Positions 35,601 to 48,016 of a DNA stretch of 64,000 nucleotides are shown here, one piece after another. Position 1 is the stretch's first letter. Each line of letters begins with the position of its first letter. The position numbers were made by a program, and so were the translations under genes. Under the pieces are notes generated by a model that was not told the origin of the DNA, did not search any database, and worked only from the letters and a program-made list of their open reading frames with translations. This DNA comes from Acanthopleura granulata (taxonomy: Eukaryota; Mollusca; Polyplacophora; Chitonida; Chitonidae). The DNA lies in assembly GCA_016165875.1 (NCBI GenBank), contig JABBOT010000004.1, positions 32,765,866-32,829,865 on the forward strand. The letters run 5' to 3'.

Positions 35601-38582
35601 TCTGCTTTGTAATTGTGTCTAATTCCGCTTAACCCGGGGCCAGGGGCCATATGATCATCGTGGTGAGCGTGATCGCCACATTGGATATATGAACAGTTGC
35701 AATCAAAGCACGACTGAGATACATATTGGATTATCGATACCATATAAACTAAAATGGTACACGATTTGGATACTGATTTCATTCATCCGCCTAGAACATT
35801 CATTGCGTCTTTTCGTTGTTATTGAAAACTGTTTCCTGCTTCAATTTGCATGAATCCGTCCTACTTTTTATATTTATATATTTTCTTAGTTCTTTGTTGG
35901 TTTCTGTTATTCGTCGATTTTGGAATCCGATCTTGCCATTCATGACCCGGGACGACCATTATGCATGACACGAATGTCGGTTTTGATGCCTAGTTTTGCC
36001 GGATATTTATTGAGGTGAACTAATAAACACAAGTATACGGTTGCCTTTTACACATTCGATACTCTATTCGATACACCTAATGCAATGCGCGCTGACGGAC
36101 TGATAATGTGGACACCACGGCTGCGTTTTTGGCTGCATTGAACTTTCGTTGTGTGTATGTAACATATGTCATGCATGCATATTCATTATAGTTGGAAACA
36201 TATTCTATAATATGTAGCTTTGCAAAATATAAACAAATAAGACACGTCTCTTACCTGACGTAATCATTTTGTCCGCAATACATTCATGTCACTGAAAATA
36301 AACGCAATCACATATTGGGATAGAACTCTTGAACTCTATTGCTCGCGAGGTTTTTATCCTTGCGAGTTACCGCTGCACTATTGGGAACAACAATTTACAA
36401 GCCATGAACTATTATTGTGAATATGCTGTTCCAGTGGCTCTAGAAAATATTTCTTTTTTTTTTTTTTTTTTTCGATTTACAAAATTATGATTGCGTGAAC
36501 CAACTTGATACTTCGCAATAGTTTAGAACTCTCCAGTTTGACATCAAAACGCGCAAATGAATATGGTTCATATAATCGTATTTTTATTATGATGGGAATT
36601 ACCCCAGCAAAACGACCTAAAATAGCAAAACCTGCTTTTGAACTTACATTTCTGATAAAACAAAAAGTTTGAATCACACCAGTCCAATTTTTCACAAATA
36701 TGTTGCATAGTAATTGTACTTCAGATTAAAGTAGATTTTCTATCTTTTTTCGCAGGCAAAAAAGTACACCTCATTCATGCAACGCCGGCGTACGATTTCC
36801 CAACCAATTACCAGGGGTCATTTTGTTCTTTTATGTGCAGTTTAACAGATATGTTTATCCTGTGCACAATGCAGTCGTGTTTTTGATAGAGTACTTATTA
36901 CACACTAGATGAAACAGTAATTAGAACAGAATATCGACTTCTTGAAGACCTTGAAACATGAAAAGTGATATTTTTGTACATTGTATAATGCAAGCTATAT
37001 TTAAACTAGACAAAATTCGAAAATTTCTGACCAACTTGCATAAAGTTAAGTAAATGTCCTAGATAGACTGTCAAAAGCCGACCGACTGAAGAACTAACGA
37101 AGCTGACCGACCGAACGATATACTTATATCTGCTTGTATATCAGATTATATATAGGACAGTGTTGAATTGGCTAGAATGCATTGTGATCTCTTATTTTAC
37201 TTCCACGATTCATTGATGAATTGTACACCAGAACACTGGGTTATTTAATCAGTTATACCAGAGATGAATATCGAATGTGCCGCCAGCTTGCATGTGTGTT
37301 ACTTTGTGTATTTCAGAAAACTTACTCGAAATTGATCTACCCGGATTTCAAACAGCGCAAAGGATATAACGAGATCATCATAGAGCTTCACAGTGGAAGT
37401 CTTTCGGAGAGTTTTCCGCGACTCTTCGCCACCTTGACCATATCTTCTAGAGGTAAGACAAAATATCGTCATAACCTTTTATAATTAGACATTCTTTATC
37501 TTTCTATTCAACAGTTTTAATTTATTTTTCTAAACAACTTAGGCGCGTTTTTCACAACATGCATGCACCATAAAAGCTAACTGCCAAGGCGAAATTCAGA
37601 AGTGCCTATCCACATCCCTAAATATTTCCAAAGCTGGCTGAGAAAATGGAAACCAACTGTTTGTCCCTCCAGTACCAGTCATACAGCACTACTATTTGTC
37701 ATTTTATTTCTTTTGAAAGGACTTTGAATAATGAAGTAATTTTATCATGGAGTATTTATGTTACGTTTTTGTGTTGTTTTATCTCATTTATAGATAACAC
37801 GGCTCTGTTCAGTTTTCCGACTTGGAACATTATTGGCATAGTGGTTGGAATAGTCGTCTTCATCATTGTTGTGATTTTAATCATCTACCGCACAAAACTG
37901 AGAAGGCAAGCGCGAGCGGCAGGGGTACGCTGCGGACCCCCAGTTTATCCAGGTGAGCCCTGATGGTTTCCTTGATGGATGCATGCAAGCGAATCTCAGA
38001 CAGGCACATAATCGAACCTCTAAAAAAAACCTCTGTGGTTTCATGTTGAAAGTAGCAGAAAACTTAACCAGTGCAAAGCAATGTTTGAACTGGTAATAAC
38101 GCCAAATACGCAAAACCGAGCGTTACTTCATACCCTATGGAAGAAATAGTTTTGCCCAGAACACAAAGTACGTTACCAGTAATTGTGGATTTGTGTAGGC
38201 TCCAAAGGCTGCTAGGGCATATCTGTTCATCGCCGTGGTATATGGCTGATATATTACCGAAATGGCATTAAACCATAATCATTCATTCATACAGCTGAAC
38301 TACTGCATAATTCTGTCACACTTTCATATCATGTTTCGTTTGTAACTGTTTTCAGTTGTAGCATACAACAACACGAATACCAGAGGGGCACCTGCTGGCG
38401 TCTATCCCGTGACACCTTATACCCCTAAGCCTTATGAGCCACAGCCCATGGCCTCTGCCTATCCCCCTCCGTACAGCGGTCAGCCACAGGGTGCACCGCC
38501 CGGATACTCACCGCCTCCGAGCGACCCGCCTCCGCCTTACCAGATCTCAGACCACTCCAGCAAGAACAATGCCCCAAGCTAA
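32608..38582 (+). CDS. Paralogue C: CUB-like type I membrane protein with PPxY-rich tail, 275 aa
   Basis: Five exons join without a frame break: 32608-32674, 33913-34151, 37317-37452, 37794-37952 and 38356-38582 (phases 1, 0, 1, 1). Residues 1-22 are a signal peptide; 23-147 are the extracellular domain with Cys29 and Cys60, NW-x-x-G-x-LSC and YYQFNHFQVTD; about 160-179 are a membrane span with GIVVG, then YRTKLRRQAR as stop-transfer. The tail (180-275) is rich in proline and tyrosine and contains PPPY at 237-240 and PPPPY at 258-262. By established knowledge PPxY motifs bind WW domains such as those of NEDD4-type ubiquitin ligases; that this tail does so is inference. C is the only member with a separate tail exon. 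An acceptor-like TTTTCAG about 17 bp before the ATG suggests an intron in the 5' UTR. Function is unrecognised. Confidence 0.85.
32946..33610 (-). mobile_element. SINE family 2 copy, split by the foldback element
   Basis: The core GTGGAGGAAATCGGAGTGCC and ACCACCGACCTTA precede the insertion and ACTGATAAACTTTC follows it. The T-rich end (TTGATTTATTGATTG) is at the left, so the element reads on the minus strand. The right portion includes a GAACTGAACTCGCACC box that may be the tRNA-like head. Confidence 0.55.
33062..33422. mobile_element. Foldback (MITE-like) element inserted in an older SINE
   Basis: Left arm about 33062-33188 and right arm about 33300-33422 are imperfect inverted copies of each other, roughly 125 nt each, with landmarks CTGATTCCAAAT, CAAAGTRTGCAT and TTAAAAAGG on both sides and a centre of about 110 nt. 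The element splits a SINE: the left flank ends with the SINE motif AAACCACCGACCTTA and the right flank resumes with GTTACTGATAAACTTTC. A short CTTA/TTAA repeat sits at the junctions and may be the target duplication. No transposase is encoded, so it would be non-autonomous. It lies in intron 1 of paralogue C. Confidence 0.8.
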
Positions 38583-39119
38583 TCCAACCATGTAAAGCCT
38601 ACGCCTTAACACTGACAGGTTCTCGCCATTTACCTGTCATGCGGGAATACATACGGGCAATTGGGCCAATAGCGCCATAGGCTAAACGTTATACGATGTA
38701 AATGCTTCTCTTAAAAAAAAACGGGGAGAATGTCGAACAGTTTAAGTTTCAGACCTTTGTTTCAGGTCTCTTGGACAAATGTATAGAGCCACAGAGACAC
38801 CTTAGTTGTCAGACGACTATTCGTATTGTAAATCATAAGAACACTAACACATTAATATCTCTTGCCGATAAATATTTCATTGCCATTTAGAAAATCCACT
38901 CTCCACCGTTGCCTCAAATTTACTGGGACAAGAACAGAGATGACTGCAAAATAAGAAATCCAGTACCTGATTCACCTATCCAAGACAATGAACACAAGCT
39001 TTACAATGACTCAAAAATAGCTTATACATTACTCCATTATACTTCATGATTTTAATTTTTGGAGGTACCAAAACGTCATCAACAGTTACTTATTATACAC
39101 TCATTACAAAAACATATCT

Positions 39120-39125
39120 AATAAA
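39120..39125 (+). terminator. Candidate poly(A) signal of paralogue C
   Basis: AATAAA occurs about 540 bp after the stop codon of paralogue C. Canonical hexamers are common by chance in AT-rich DNA, so this is only the first plausible one. Confidence 0.3.
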
Positions 39126-40036
39126 TTAATCAGCATAAAAACATATTTGAAGCAAATCATGGCGACCGTCCACAGCTTTCATCCCATCCATCCGGATGCA
39201 TGACAACTGAGCCATGCTCGGCAGATGACAAATATAACAGAGGCTTTAAACATAGTACAGCTCTGTAAGCCAGGTATGGTCTAATGGAAAATGTTCAACG
39301 GCTATTACTGTGGATTGTTTCAGGAATAGCTCGGAAGGAATGAGGACACATTTCATGTGTATCGTTTATGCTGACTGCAATTTATGTCGTATATCGCCTG
39401 TTATTGGAAAAAACCTGATGTCCACATTCTGGTATATACACGTGGAAAATATACTGAATATGTGACCTCACTGGTCAAAAATTATTGATGAGGAAACTGC
39501 AGTTCCACTAATCAAATATAACATGTGCATTATATGTTTCAAAAGAAAAGAGTGGCCACGTGGACCGTCAGATTGTGTATTCTGTGGGTTGACATAACAT
39601 TGCGCGATTCGGGCATGTGTTACGATCTGATTTCTCTCTGCACGCTCTTCACTTGAATAAAATATTTTATCATTTTTGTTACAATGATAGTGCTGTGTTA
39701 CTCTGTATATTTCACCATGGCACTTTGGCTTGCTCATACCATTACAAGCGCGAACAGTACATTTTCCTGCGCTTTCCTTGTGCACAATCCTTTGTTGTTC
39801 AACGCGCAGGACTAATTCTGCGAGAAGACGACGAATCTTTGACCATTTGAGACAGGAAGAGGAAAGGACACGTTGGTTTCGTGTATTCCGAAGATGTAAT
39901 CTCCATCATCGACACTGTTCACGTGGATTTCAACTTGTGGTAAATGTTTCTCTACAGCTCTCAAATGTCTCATTGCAGTCAGTCACGCCACCGCCTGTGA
40001 CACCGAGAGCCTTAGCCACGTTCAGCTCCTCGCCAT

Positions 40037-40165
40037 ATTTATTTATTTACTTTATTTGTGTTTTACGCCGTACTCAAGAATATTTCACTCACAATTTTCA
40101 CTACCACGGCGGCCAGCATTATGGCAGAAGGAAACCGGGCAGAACTTGGAGGAATCCCATGACCG
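40037..40165 (-). mobile_element. SINE family 1 copy, minus strand
   Basis: Plus-strand TTTATTTGTGTTTTACGCCG, TACTCAAGAATATTTCACTC and CACGGCGGCCAGCATTATGG give the 3' half of the family in reverse. Confidence 0.85.
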
Positions 40166-40286
40166 GCGACCGGTATAAACTGCACTTACATTAATCTGTA
40201 GTTTTGAAAGACTTGTATATTTTTTTAACAAAGGGCTGACAGATGCACGGCTATAAATGTGGGGATTTTTTTCTATTTTAACAAAA

Positions 40287-40421
40287 CCACGACCGCCAGC
40301 AACCTGCCCATGGTCGTGGGTTTATCCCGGGCTCAACTCGGTTTCCTCCCACCACAATGCTGGCCGCCGTTGTATAAGGGAAATATTCTGATACTAATCA
40401 AATAAATAAATAAAATAAATA
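40287..40421 (+). mobile_element. SINE family 1 copy, plus strand
   Basis: CCAGCAACCTGCCCATGGTC, CTCCCACCACAATGCTGGCC and an AATAAATAAATAAAATAAAT end. It is inverted relative to the copy 120 bp to its left. Confidence 0.85.
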
Positions 40422-40466
40422 AGTCTTAGTTACATCTAAAATTTATAGTTAACTTTAATTTACAGT

Positions 40467-40640
40467 TTACAATGAAAGTGCACCAGTAGAATGTCTCTGT
40501 GATGGGATGAACGTCGTACGCAAAATGTCTTCACTTATGAAGCGGGATAATTTTTGTAATGGCGGAAACCGGGGTCTTCGATCAAAACCACCGACCTTTG
40601 GCAAATCAATGATGATGTTCAGCGGTAGACCTATATAGGC
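40467..40640 (-). mobile_element. SINE family 2 fragment
   Basis: CTTCACTTATGAAGCGGGAT, GGCGGAAACCGGGGTCTTCG and AAACCACCGACCTTTGGCAA match the family 2 core. Confidence 0.5.
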
Positions 40641-42227
40641 CTGTACGAATGTCATACTGGTCCAAGCTAACAGCCATCAGGGTTACAGGAAAAATGAGAA
40701 CCGAGGAATCTAGAAATGCCCTCTCGATGGGGCATGCCATCTAATAACCTTTATTTCCACTACGAAGGTACATGAAAAAATACAAACAATTATGGTTTAA
40801 ACTATCACTAAGCGCTCAAGTTTTGAAGGGTATAAAACCATACTGGTGGGATTGTCAACTTTTGAGCTTTAGATAGTAATGAAGACACTGGTTACATTGC
40901 AAGGCTGCAATCTAACGAACATACAGTTTTGAGCCAAAACCTTGGAAGTGCCAACCTATACTTTTTCTTCATAACCATTTATCCACAGAACTGCATTGAT
41001 AGGTATCTGAAAAATCTGTATGTTAATTAGGCAATGGCAACGCCATGAATCTTTGCAACTGAGACTGCTTTTGATATCCTCGGTTTGTACCCACACCTAC
41101 ATCGACGAGGTCATCTAACAAACCTACTCACTGACAATACTCGAGCCCTGGCTACATCCTTCCGATCCCCGAAAGATCTTAGTGACAAATAATTCAGAAG
41201 TCAGGGATCAGCAGATTTCAACAGACTTTACTAAAATGTTAATCTTGCGAGAATACATTACTAGTATCTTGACAGGTAACTTGTAAAACTCTTGTGTGCA
41301 CGGTGCAGGTACATGTGCTGTATATGTAAATACCATAAACGTTATTTAACATTTACTCTGTACACAGACTCACACACAAGTTAAATAAAAGAAAATTCAG
41401 TTTAAAGGCATGAAAGGACAAAAACTACTTGTGTGCTTAACTCTAGCCCCCTCCTCCCTCCCCAGCACCAGCACTACCCCTACGGATAGTTTCTTTCACA
41501 CTCTCGTCTGATCCAGAGCAAATATTTAAAGGCTTTCCCTTTAATTACTTATCATAGCTTATGCATCGCATTGTTTTACTGTTAACTAAACGTCAGGCGA
41601 CAGACTCCCAATAGTACCAGACAATATAACTACACGTCTTGATCAATGTAGCTGCAGATTTGCATTATTTTTCTGCTTTTAACTATATGCTTTGTTCCGT
41701 GGGAATCCATATCCCTACACTTAACAACGTGGATCTTCAGCTTTTAAAAAGCATTGCATCAGTCCATTGCGCGTTGCACAATTCTATTAACTTTGACAAG
41801 TGAAATGAATCATAAATGCACGTATTAGCCTGGCGTAGCTACAACGCCGACTACTACTACAAAACCATAAACTCTAAAACCCTAAATAAACCTAATTGCA
41901 ATATCTCCACTTTTATGGGAATATGTGTCATAGTTGCTTGGAACATTACAGTTTGCAGAAGTACTAAAATTAATGAGGTAAGGGCATGATTTGGTTTATT
42001 GCATTTGTTCCTTGAAGCTTTTGCCATTTTCTCGTCATCAAATATCTCTCCTCCTGTAACTCCATTGTTTACATTTAGACCAACTGCTCCGCTGAATTAC
42101 ATCAACATTTGCTCAAATGCATGGAGGGTTACCCAGATCTGACAGCAAGTGGCAGTCCGCTATTACACTCACTTCATCGAATATCCTTCCTTCACTTTAC
42201 CGACTTCTTCATCTAAAAAGAAATTGT

Positions 42228-42360
42228 TTCTTGTTTATTTATTTATTTATTTATAATATTCGTAGCCATATTCGTGGCTTTTTCTCCCACCGATGGTTTT
42301 AAGTTATACAGGTGGAGGAAACCCAGAGAGCCCGGAATATACCACCGGCAAGTTACGGAA
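42228..42360 (-). mobile_element. SINE family 2 fragment after the stop of paralogue D
   Basis: A TTTATTTATTTATTTATTTA run, then CGATGGTTTTAAGTTATACA, GGTGGAGGAAACCCAGAGAG and ATACCACCGGCAAGTTACGG. On the minus strand its A-rich end supplies several AATAAA hexamers downstream of paralogue D. Confidence 0.55.
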
Positions 42361-42602
42361 GAACAAAAAAGGAATTAAGCTTGAGTTACTGAATAGTCAA
42401 ATGCTAATAACAACAGGTGTGACTTTCAGATAGAGCATTTATCATTGTCTGATTTATCATACCGAACATTCCACACAATATAAAAAAATGAAACATCCTT
42501 TTGTGCATCAAAAAAGGTTGCAACAAGCACCACTTTTTAAATGTATCTGAGAATTGGCATGAAATTCGATCAGCTTGGTTACACTTAGACTAACTGTCGT
42601 TA

Positions 42603-45600
42603 CTAACTTTTTTTGGAAGACTTCAGTTCTTCCTCAGAAACGTCTCCAACGTTATTCCCAGAGGTCTGACTTGGAGTTGCAAATATACTCAGTCTTCGAG
42701 CGACGGTGTAGATGCTCCCACGCCGGTCCGGATACTTGGCCCCTATGGCACAGCATACAATAAGTGTGATAAGGACGACGATGAAGACAATGCTGCCGAT
42801 GACAATGCCTACAATCTGTCCAGATTTCAGTGATGTTCCCTGGGCACCAGCTGCAAAAAAAGGGTAATTAAAGTGAATTCCAAGGGCTATTAGGGCTTTT
42901 TAGTTTCAGGTGCGCGTTGTATGCCACACACGAAGGCAGAATCGCAGTGAAAGTTACAGTATTAAATTTTAATTATAATAAGGTTCGGAAAGGGCGTATA
43001 TTATCTCAGTATCTTATATTAAAGTCGACATTACGGTTTTTTCGACATTTACTCGCTCTTCTCGTGAGCAAAGACGACATATTTCAATATTAGGCCTACA
43101 TAGGGTATTTTAGAAGAAAAAAACCGTCTGTGACATGATCGAATCCTAAAATGGTAATAAGAACCCCACCACAGAATTCAAGCAATTAACTTTTTATTCA
43201 ACAATTTATTCAGTAAAACAAAACAAAATAAATAAATAAATAAATAAATATATAAATAAATAAATAAATAAAGATAATTCTGCATATAGCTTTCAGTGTT
43301 CTTTCCACTAAGGTTTACATACGTTTTGTGTATTCTATCATCCAGCATCCTGACTATAAGGTGCGATGTAAACTCCTTTAAATGCCATGCAAAACAAATA
43401 CTTGCATTTTTATTGAAGTGATTTTAAACTTTACATCTGAAGAATATATTAATGCGACAAAATCATACATATAGTTTTTTCAATTGGATTATGAGGATAA
43501 GTTTGACGACACATGAAAAACCACACCAGTAAGTCCACAATCTTGATACCATGCCACCTCCCGAAATGGCAAGTTTCACCAAACGTTCATTCACGTCCTG
43601 CTTGGTTGACTTTCCCGTCTCCCACATTATCCAATTTCCAGGATGAAAGTTGAAGTGTTAGTAGTTTAGAAGACGTTGCAGGTCATCGCAGACAATCAAA
43701 AGTACTTAAACAAAAGCAGCAGTTTAAACAGATCCGCACCACAGAAAAGTGTATGGCATCAGAAACCATGAGGTTCCAGGCTGGTGTGTTTCCAAGATAC
43801 GGGTGGTTGATCCACCGCCTCTCTCAGTATGGTGGTAGCCACACCAAAAATCTTATCCGCCCTGTCTCTGCCCTCAGCTGGACATCCGGAGAAATGTGTC
43901 AAGTATTCCGTCACTGAATATTCATAATACAAGTAGTCTCTGTTTATCTGCGAATCTCTGGTTCTTAAGTGGGGAATTGGAATTTAAAAATAAGATATTT
44001 TTTATAAGAAACAACGCTTAGAATTCCTGGCAGTTAGCATAATTAAATGTCAGTGCTTAGACAAAGTCAACCATGTTTATTACTCACCATTCAAGAGACT
44101 GGACAGCAAGACACCAATTGCTGGTCATATACTGATGTTACATAAAAGTCTTTTGTAGGGTTGGTTGGACAGACCTGGGACCACTTTTATGGAATGACGT
44201 CTTGTAGTGCAAACAAATCTCATCCACATGAAGATATCAGTTGTGTTAGTGTATCCACGGACAATACATCAACGCCGCATATTGTCGTAATCCGTTTAAA
44301 TATAGCGAAATGCAAATTGCGGACCGGACATGGACATGGAGGGGACGTATAAGGGCGGTTTTTTCGTATAATGTTTAAAATTATGGACCATAAATAAGAA
44401 TACAAGATACTGCATGTTAATGGGCATGGAAACGATGTCTGAAATCGCACCTTTCAAATACAAAATATGATCGACGACATCTCCTCCAAATAGAAAACAT
44501 GAAGACACATGTCACTTAATTAAAAAGGGGAAAGGCATGAAAGAAATACCATATCTGGTTAATCATGACTGATATAACCGATCAGGTGTGAGAGACATAT
44601 CCTGATTTCATACCTTTGGCGTAGAGCTTCAGTGAGACGCTGAAGTCATAGCTGCTCAGCTGGCCTCTGGTGACCATCAGACGGAAGTACCTAGAAGCCG
44701 TTCTGACCATCCACATGGGAGGTGACGCCCTTGTACCGTAAACGCCCTACATCCGGTAGACATTTGGGTCAACGGTATAAGATCAGCGTAACACATGAGA
44801 ATTTGTCAAAGGCTATATGAAACTATATGGAAGAATCGTCAGAATCATGACCTGCATTAATGGTCCACAACACGATCAGTTTGTAGACTACCTCAGTTTA
44901 GTTTTCTCACACCATTAACTTTTAGATGTTGCACATTATATTATAAATGAAGATAGAGCTCTTTTATTTCCACATTAAACATTTACATCCACTACACTAT
45001 CATTCAGAAAGCACTCAGAGGAATATTTTTACCTGATTCTTGAAACCCTCTGTCTTTTCACTAGATGCCTGGAGACTGACCTCAATGTCGTCGTTGTTGA
45101 CGTCAAATCTTTGAAATTCATAATACACCAGATCAAATTTTCCTGATGACCTAAAAGTCACTGGGCATGCGTAAATCTTACGTGGCCATTCCATCCCAGA
45201 TATTTCCAAGGACTGTTTTACGTTATTCCCGATCACAATTTCTTCCTCACAATGGCGGAAGAGGTGAATAATTGATTCTACAAACATTAGGCGGTCGTAT
45301 AAGTTGATATACGATGGAAAGAAAAACATTTGTTAGCAAAATGCGATAATACTACGCATAAGCCTTAGCCGTTTCAATACATTTGAAACATTTTCTATAA
45401 CGTAGCAAAGTTCAAGTTCTATGTTTTCTCTTTTCAAGTTTTGGTTCCTATGCTTTAATTTAATAAGAAAAAATATTTCCAACGATCGAAGTCTTTTTTG
45501 GTATATATACCAATGGTACCTATGTCCTAATCCGCATACTTGTAGGATCAGATCATTGTAACTACCAGATACAGGGAAATATGTCTTTTAACTGTACCGA

Positions 45601-46016
45601 TAACGGTATAATCAACGTGTTATATGATATAGGGACTAGCTTTATCGATCAGGGCTCAAGAGGATTATTCACACGGTAACTTTAGTTGCGAATACTGCTT
45701 GCATGAGAAAAGTTACACTGTTATAATCAAATCAACTTAATCAGCGTCTGGTATGGAAGCCTTTCGCAACCTCTTTACCTCAACCTCCACAGCGCGAGGT
45801 AGCGCGGTGAGTCATCTCGCTACTTCACTCTCCCCCACTTTTATAGGTTTCATACATTACTTTAAAGCATTATAAGAATACCATGTATTAAAGCCTGAAA
45901 GTTATTTCATCCACCTTAATTGTAAGGCCTTCGTGGACTTATCATGCCAGTATCTTACCTGCACAAAGAACCCCGTTAATAAGAATAAACCAAAAGACAG
46001 ATACACCACCGTCCAT
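42603..46016 (-). CDS. Paralogue D: CUB-like type I membrane protein with Ser/Glu tail, 227 aa
   Basis: On the minus strand, exons 46016-45959, 45277-45033, 44746-44614 and 42850-42603 join in frame with phases 1, 0, 1, identical to A-C. The signal peptide is MDGGVSVFWFILINGVLCA. Cys29 and Cys57 are kept, as is the YYEFQRFDVNND motif, but W-x-x-G-x-x-SC has become EWPRKIYAC. Residues 158-181 are a membrane span with GIVIG and two adjacent cysteines (178-179) at the inner face that could be palmitoylated. The tail of about 45 residues is Ser/Thr-rich and ends with the acidic run VSEEEL and a lysine-rich end; it bears no resemblance to C's tail. D faces C tail to tail, so one inversion in the cluster is implied. 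T-rich DNA at 42231-42254 gives minus-strand AATAAA repeats about 350 bp after the stop. Function is unknown. Confidence 0.8.
43224..43272. repeat. (AAAT)n microsatellite in intron 3 of paralogue D
   Basis: About twelve AAAT units with one TATA interruption. Confidence 0.95.
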
Positions 46017-47619
46017 GGTCAGGCTGTGAAAATCAGCGGATAAATACTGATATTACATATACACGTAAACGCAACATAATTCGGTTCAAATGTAAGACAA
46101 AGCATCGTATACATTTATAGGCTATATAAAACCATGGGTAGAGAACTCTGATCCATATATAATGATGGTAATTGTGCCAAATGAACATTTATTTATTTAG
46201 TGTCGCTATATTAAATGAAATATTATCAAAACCTACCTGCACAGTTAGCACAATAGCAGCTCAGGGAGTAAATGGTTAAGTGTCCTTCAAGCACCAGACC
46301 AATTACGCGAAATGATCAGCGGCACTTATCATGCCCAAATGTAATCTCAATAAAGTAGGTTACTGATAAAAGTATTTCACATGTTTTATAAGTTGTGTCC
46401 ACCACACCATGCTCTGCACACTCCCAACGAAACATACGAGGAATATAAGAAAAAAATTGCTTATTCTTTGCATTGGATGATCACATGACCTGGTTTGCAT
46501 GATAACACGACTATGCCCTGACAAAAATTCTCTACAGTCTTTTTTAACTCATTCGCACAAATTTTTCATGCACCCAGCGATGGTGTTGTGAGGAATTTAC
46601 AGCAGAAAATCATGTGACATAGGCAGGTTATCAACGTAAAAATCTCTTTTATCCTAAATATAAACAGTATAATCACGAAACATTTTCATTTTGCCCCAAG
46701 TATATGGTGTTAAATGGAACATAAATCCGTGTTAAATTTGCAACACAGAGGCATATAACTTACACAAAGGAGTTCTAGACATGCTGTGGGGTTGGCGGTC
46801 TGTAGATAATTTAATTAAGCTAATGGTATGTCGAGAAATTAGATACTTTAGATATAATGTCATCCTGTATTTTATACTCACAATATTTAACTTTCGGTTG
46901 AAGGCATTTTAAACCTTTTTATTCGTTTCTTTTAAAAAATTATTTTTTGCAGGTTAAACTGTATGCGTATCCACGAGAATCTTCATATTTTCCCTTTCTT
47001 TTTGCCTTGACTTCTTACACATAGCCTACTACATGTATGCATGTTCAATATCTTCACAACATGTTAATTAGCATGCTATTAAATGAATCTATGGATGAGT
47101 GATAAATAGCTCAGTTGTACTTGGCCATCTTCGATATGAATGAAGACGTTCGAAAGATCCTGTAGAGAGGCGAGTTAGCACAATTGATACTTGGGCAAGC
47201 TCTGAATGTTTACAGGGTAGTTAAGGAGGGGAGGTAACCCACCGTGTCACAGAGGGCGTTAAATCGTTTTGTCCACTGGGCATCAGATGGCGTCTTACTG
47301 TTGCCCATGGTCACCAACCATAGTTTGTTTAGCGCGAAGTTAAAATAACTTAGGAAAAAGTTTCCTTTCAGCTATTCATATGTCAAGGATCAATAATAAT
47401 GGGACACAAAGGTTTTCTTCAGCTCAAAGCGGTATGTTTTCTTAAAATATTTAAAGATTGTTGTGATGCTTATGTAATCTAGCTGTAATTGACTCAACTA
47501 TTTGAAAGTTTGCATGGCTAACCAAATGTCGTGCATGGTCATGCAGGCAAGGTCCTGGAAATCCAGAGCTCTATGGATGCCTCTATACAATCGCGCCGTG
47601 GGTTTTCGTGGTATTAACA

Positions 47620-47890
47620 CAGCCAACACTCCCAGCTGGGCCCGACTCAGTTTTAGTGTGGGCTGAGTTGGCACAAGTGGACTAGGCATCTGGGTGGGCT
47701 TTGGAATGGTATTCGCATGGGTCCCCTTCGGGGACCACACCTAATTTAAAGCCCATCATAAACATATCTAGGTCGACTGGGGCACGTTTGGGGCCCATTT
47801 TCAGTAAGGCTGACCCAATTGGGGCCATCGTAAAACCAAGGGTCGAAACCAAATTGGGGCCCCAACTGTCCATGTTGGCTTGGGTGGTTT
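47620..47890. repeat. GGGCCC-rich degenerate repeat block
   Basis: Short related words such as GGGGCCCATTTTCAGT, TTGGGGCCATCG, TTGGGGCCCCAACTGTCC and GGGCCCGACTCAG recur in a locally GC-rich block inside AT-rich surroundings, with many small palindromes. It opens frames on both strands that have no other support. Confidence 0.55.
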
Positions 47891-48016
47891 TGTGCACGAG
47901 AATAGAGAATAATCAACGCTAAAGATAAAATTGCACAGATCGATTGCCCACCGATAGGCGATACTCAGAGACGTCTGCACAGTGAAAAAAAGTGTGATGT
48001 GGATGAAGTAGGTTAC

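Noticed and set aside
39730..40194. 154-codon plus-strand open frame
   Set aside because: Its last third is a reverse SINE copy and the rest has no protein-like composition or start context.
43224..43272. CRISPR-like array of short repeats
   Set aside because: It is a simple AAAT microsatellite without spacers in a eukaryotic intron.
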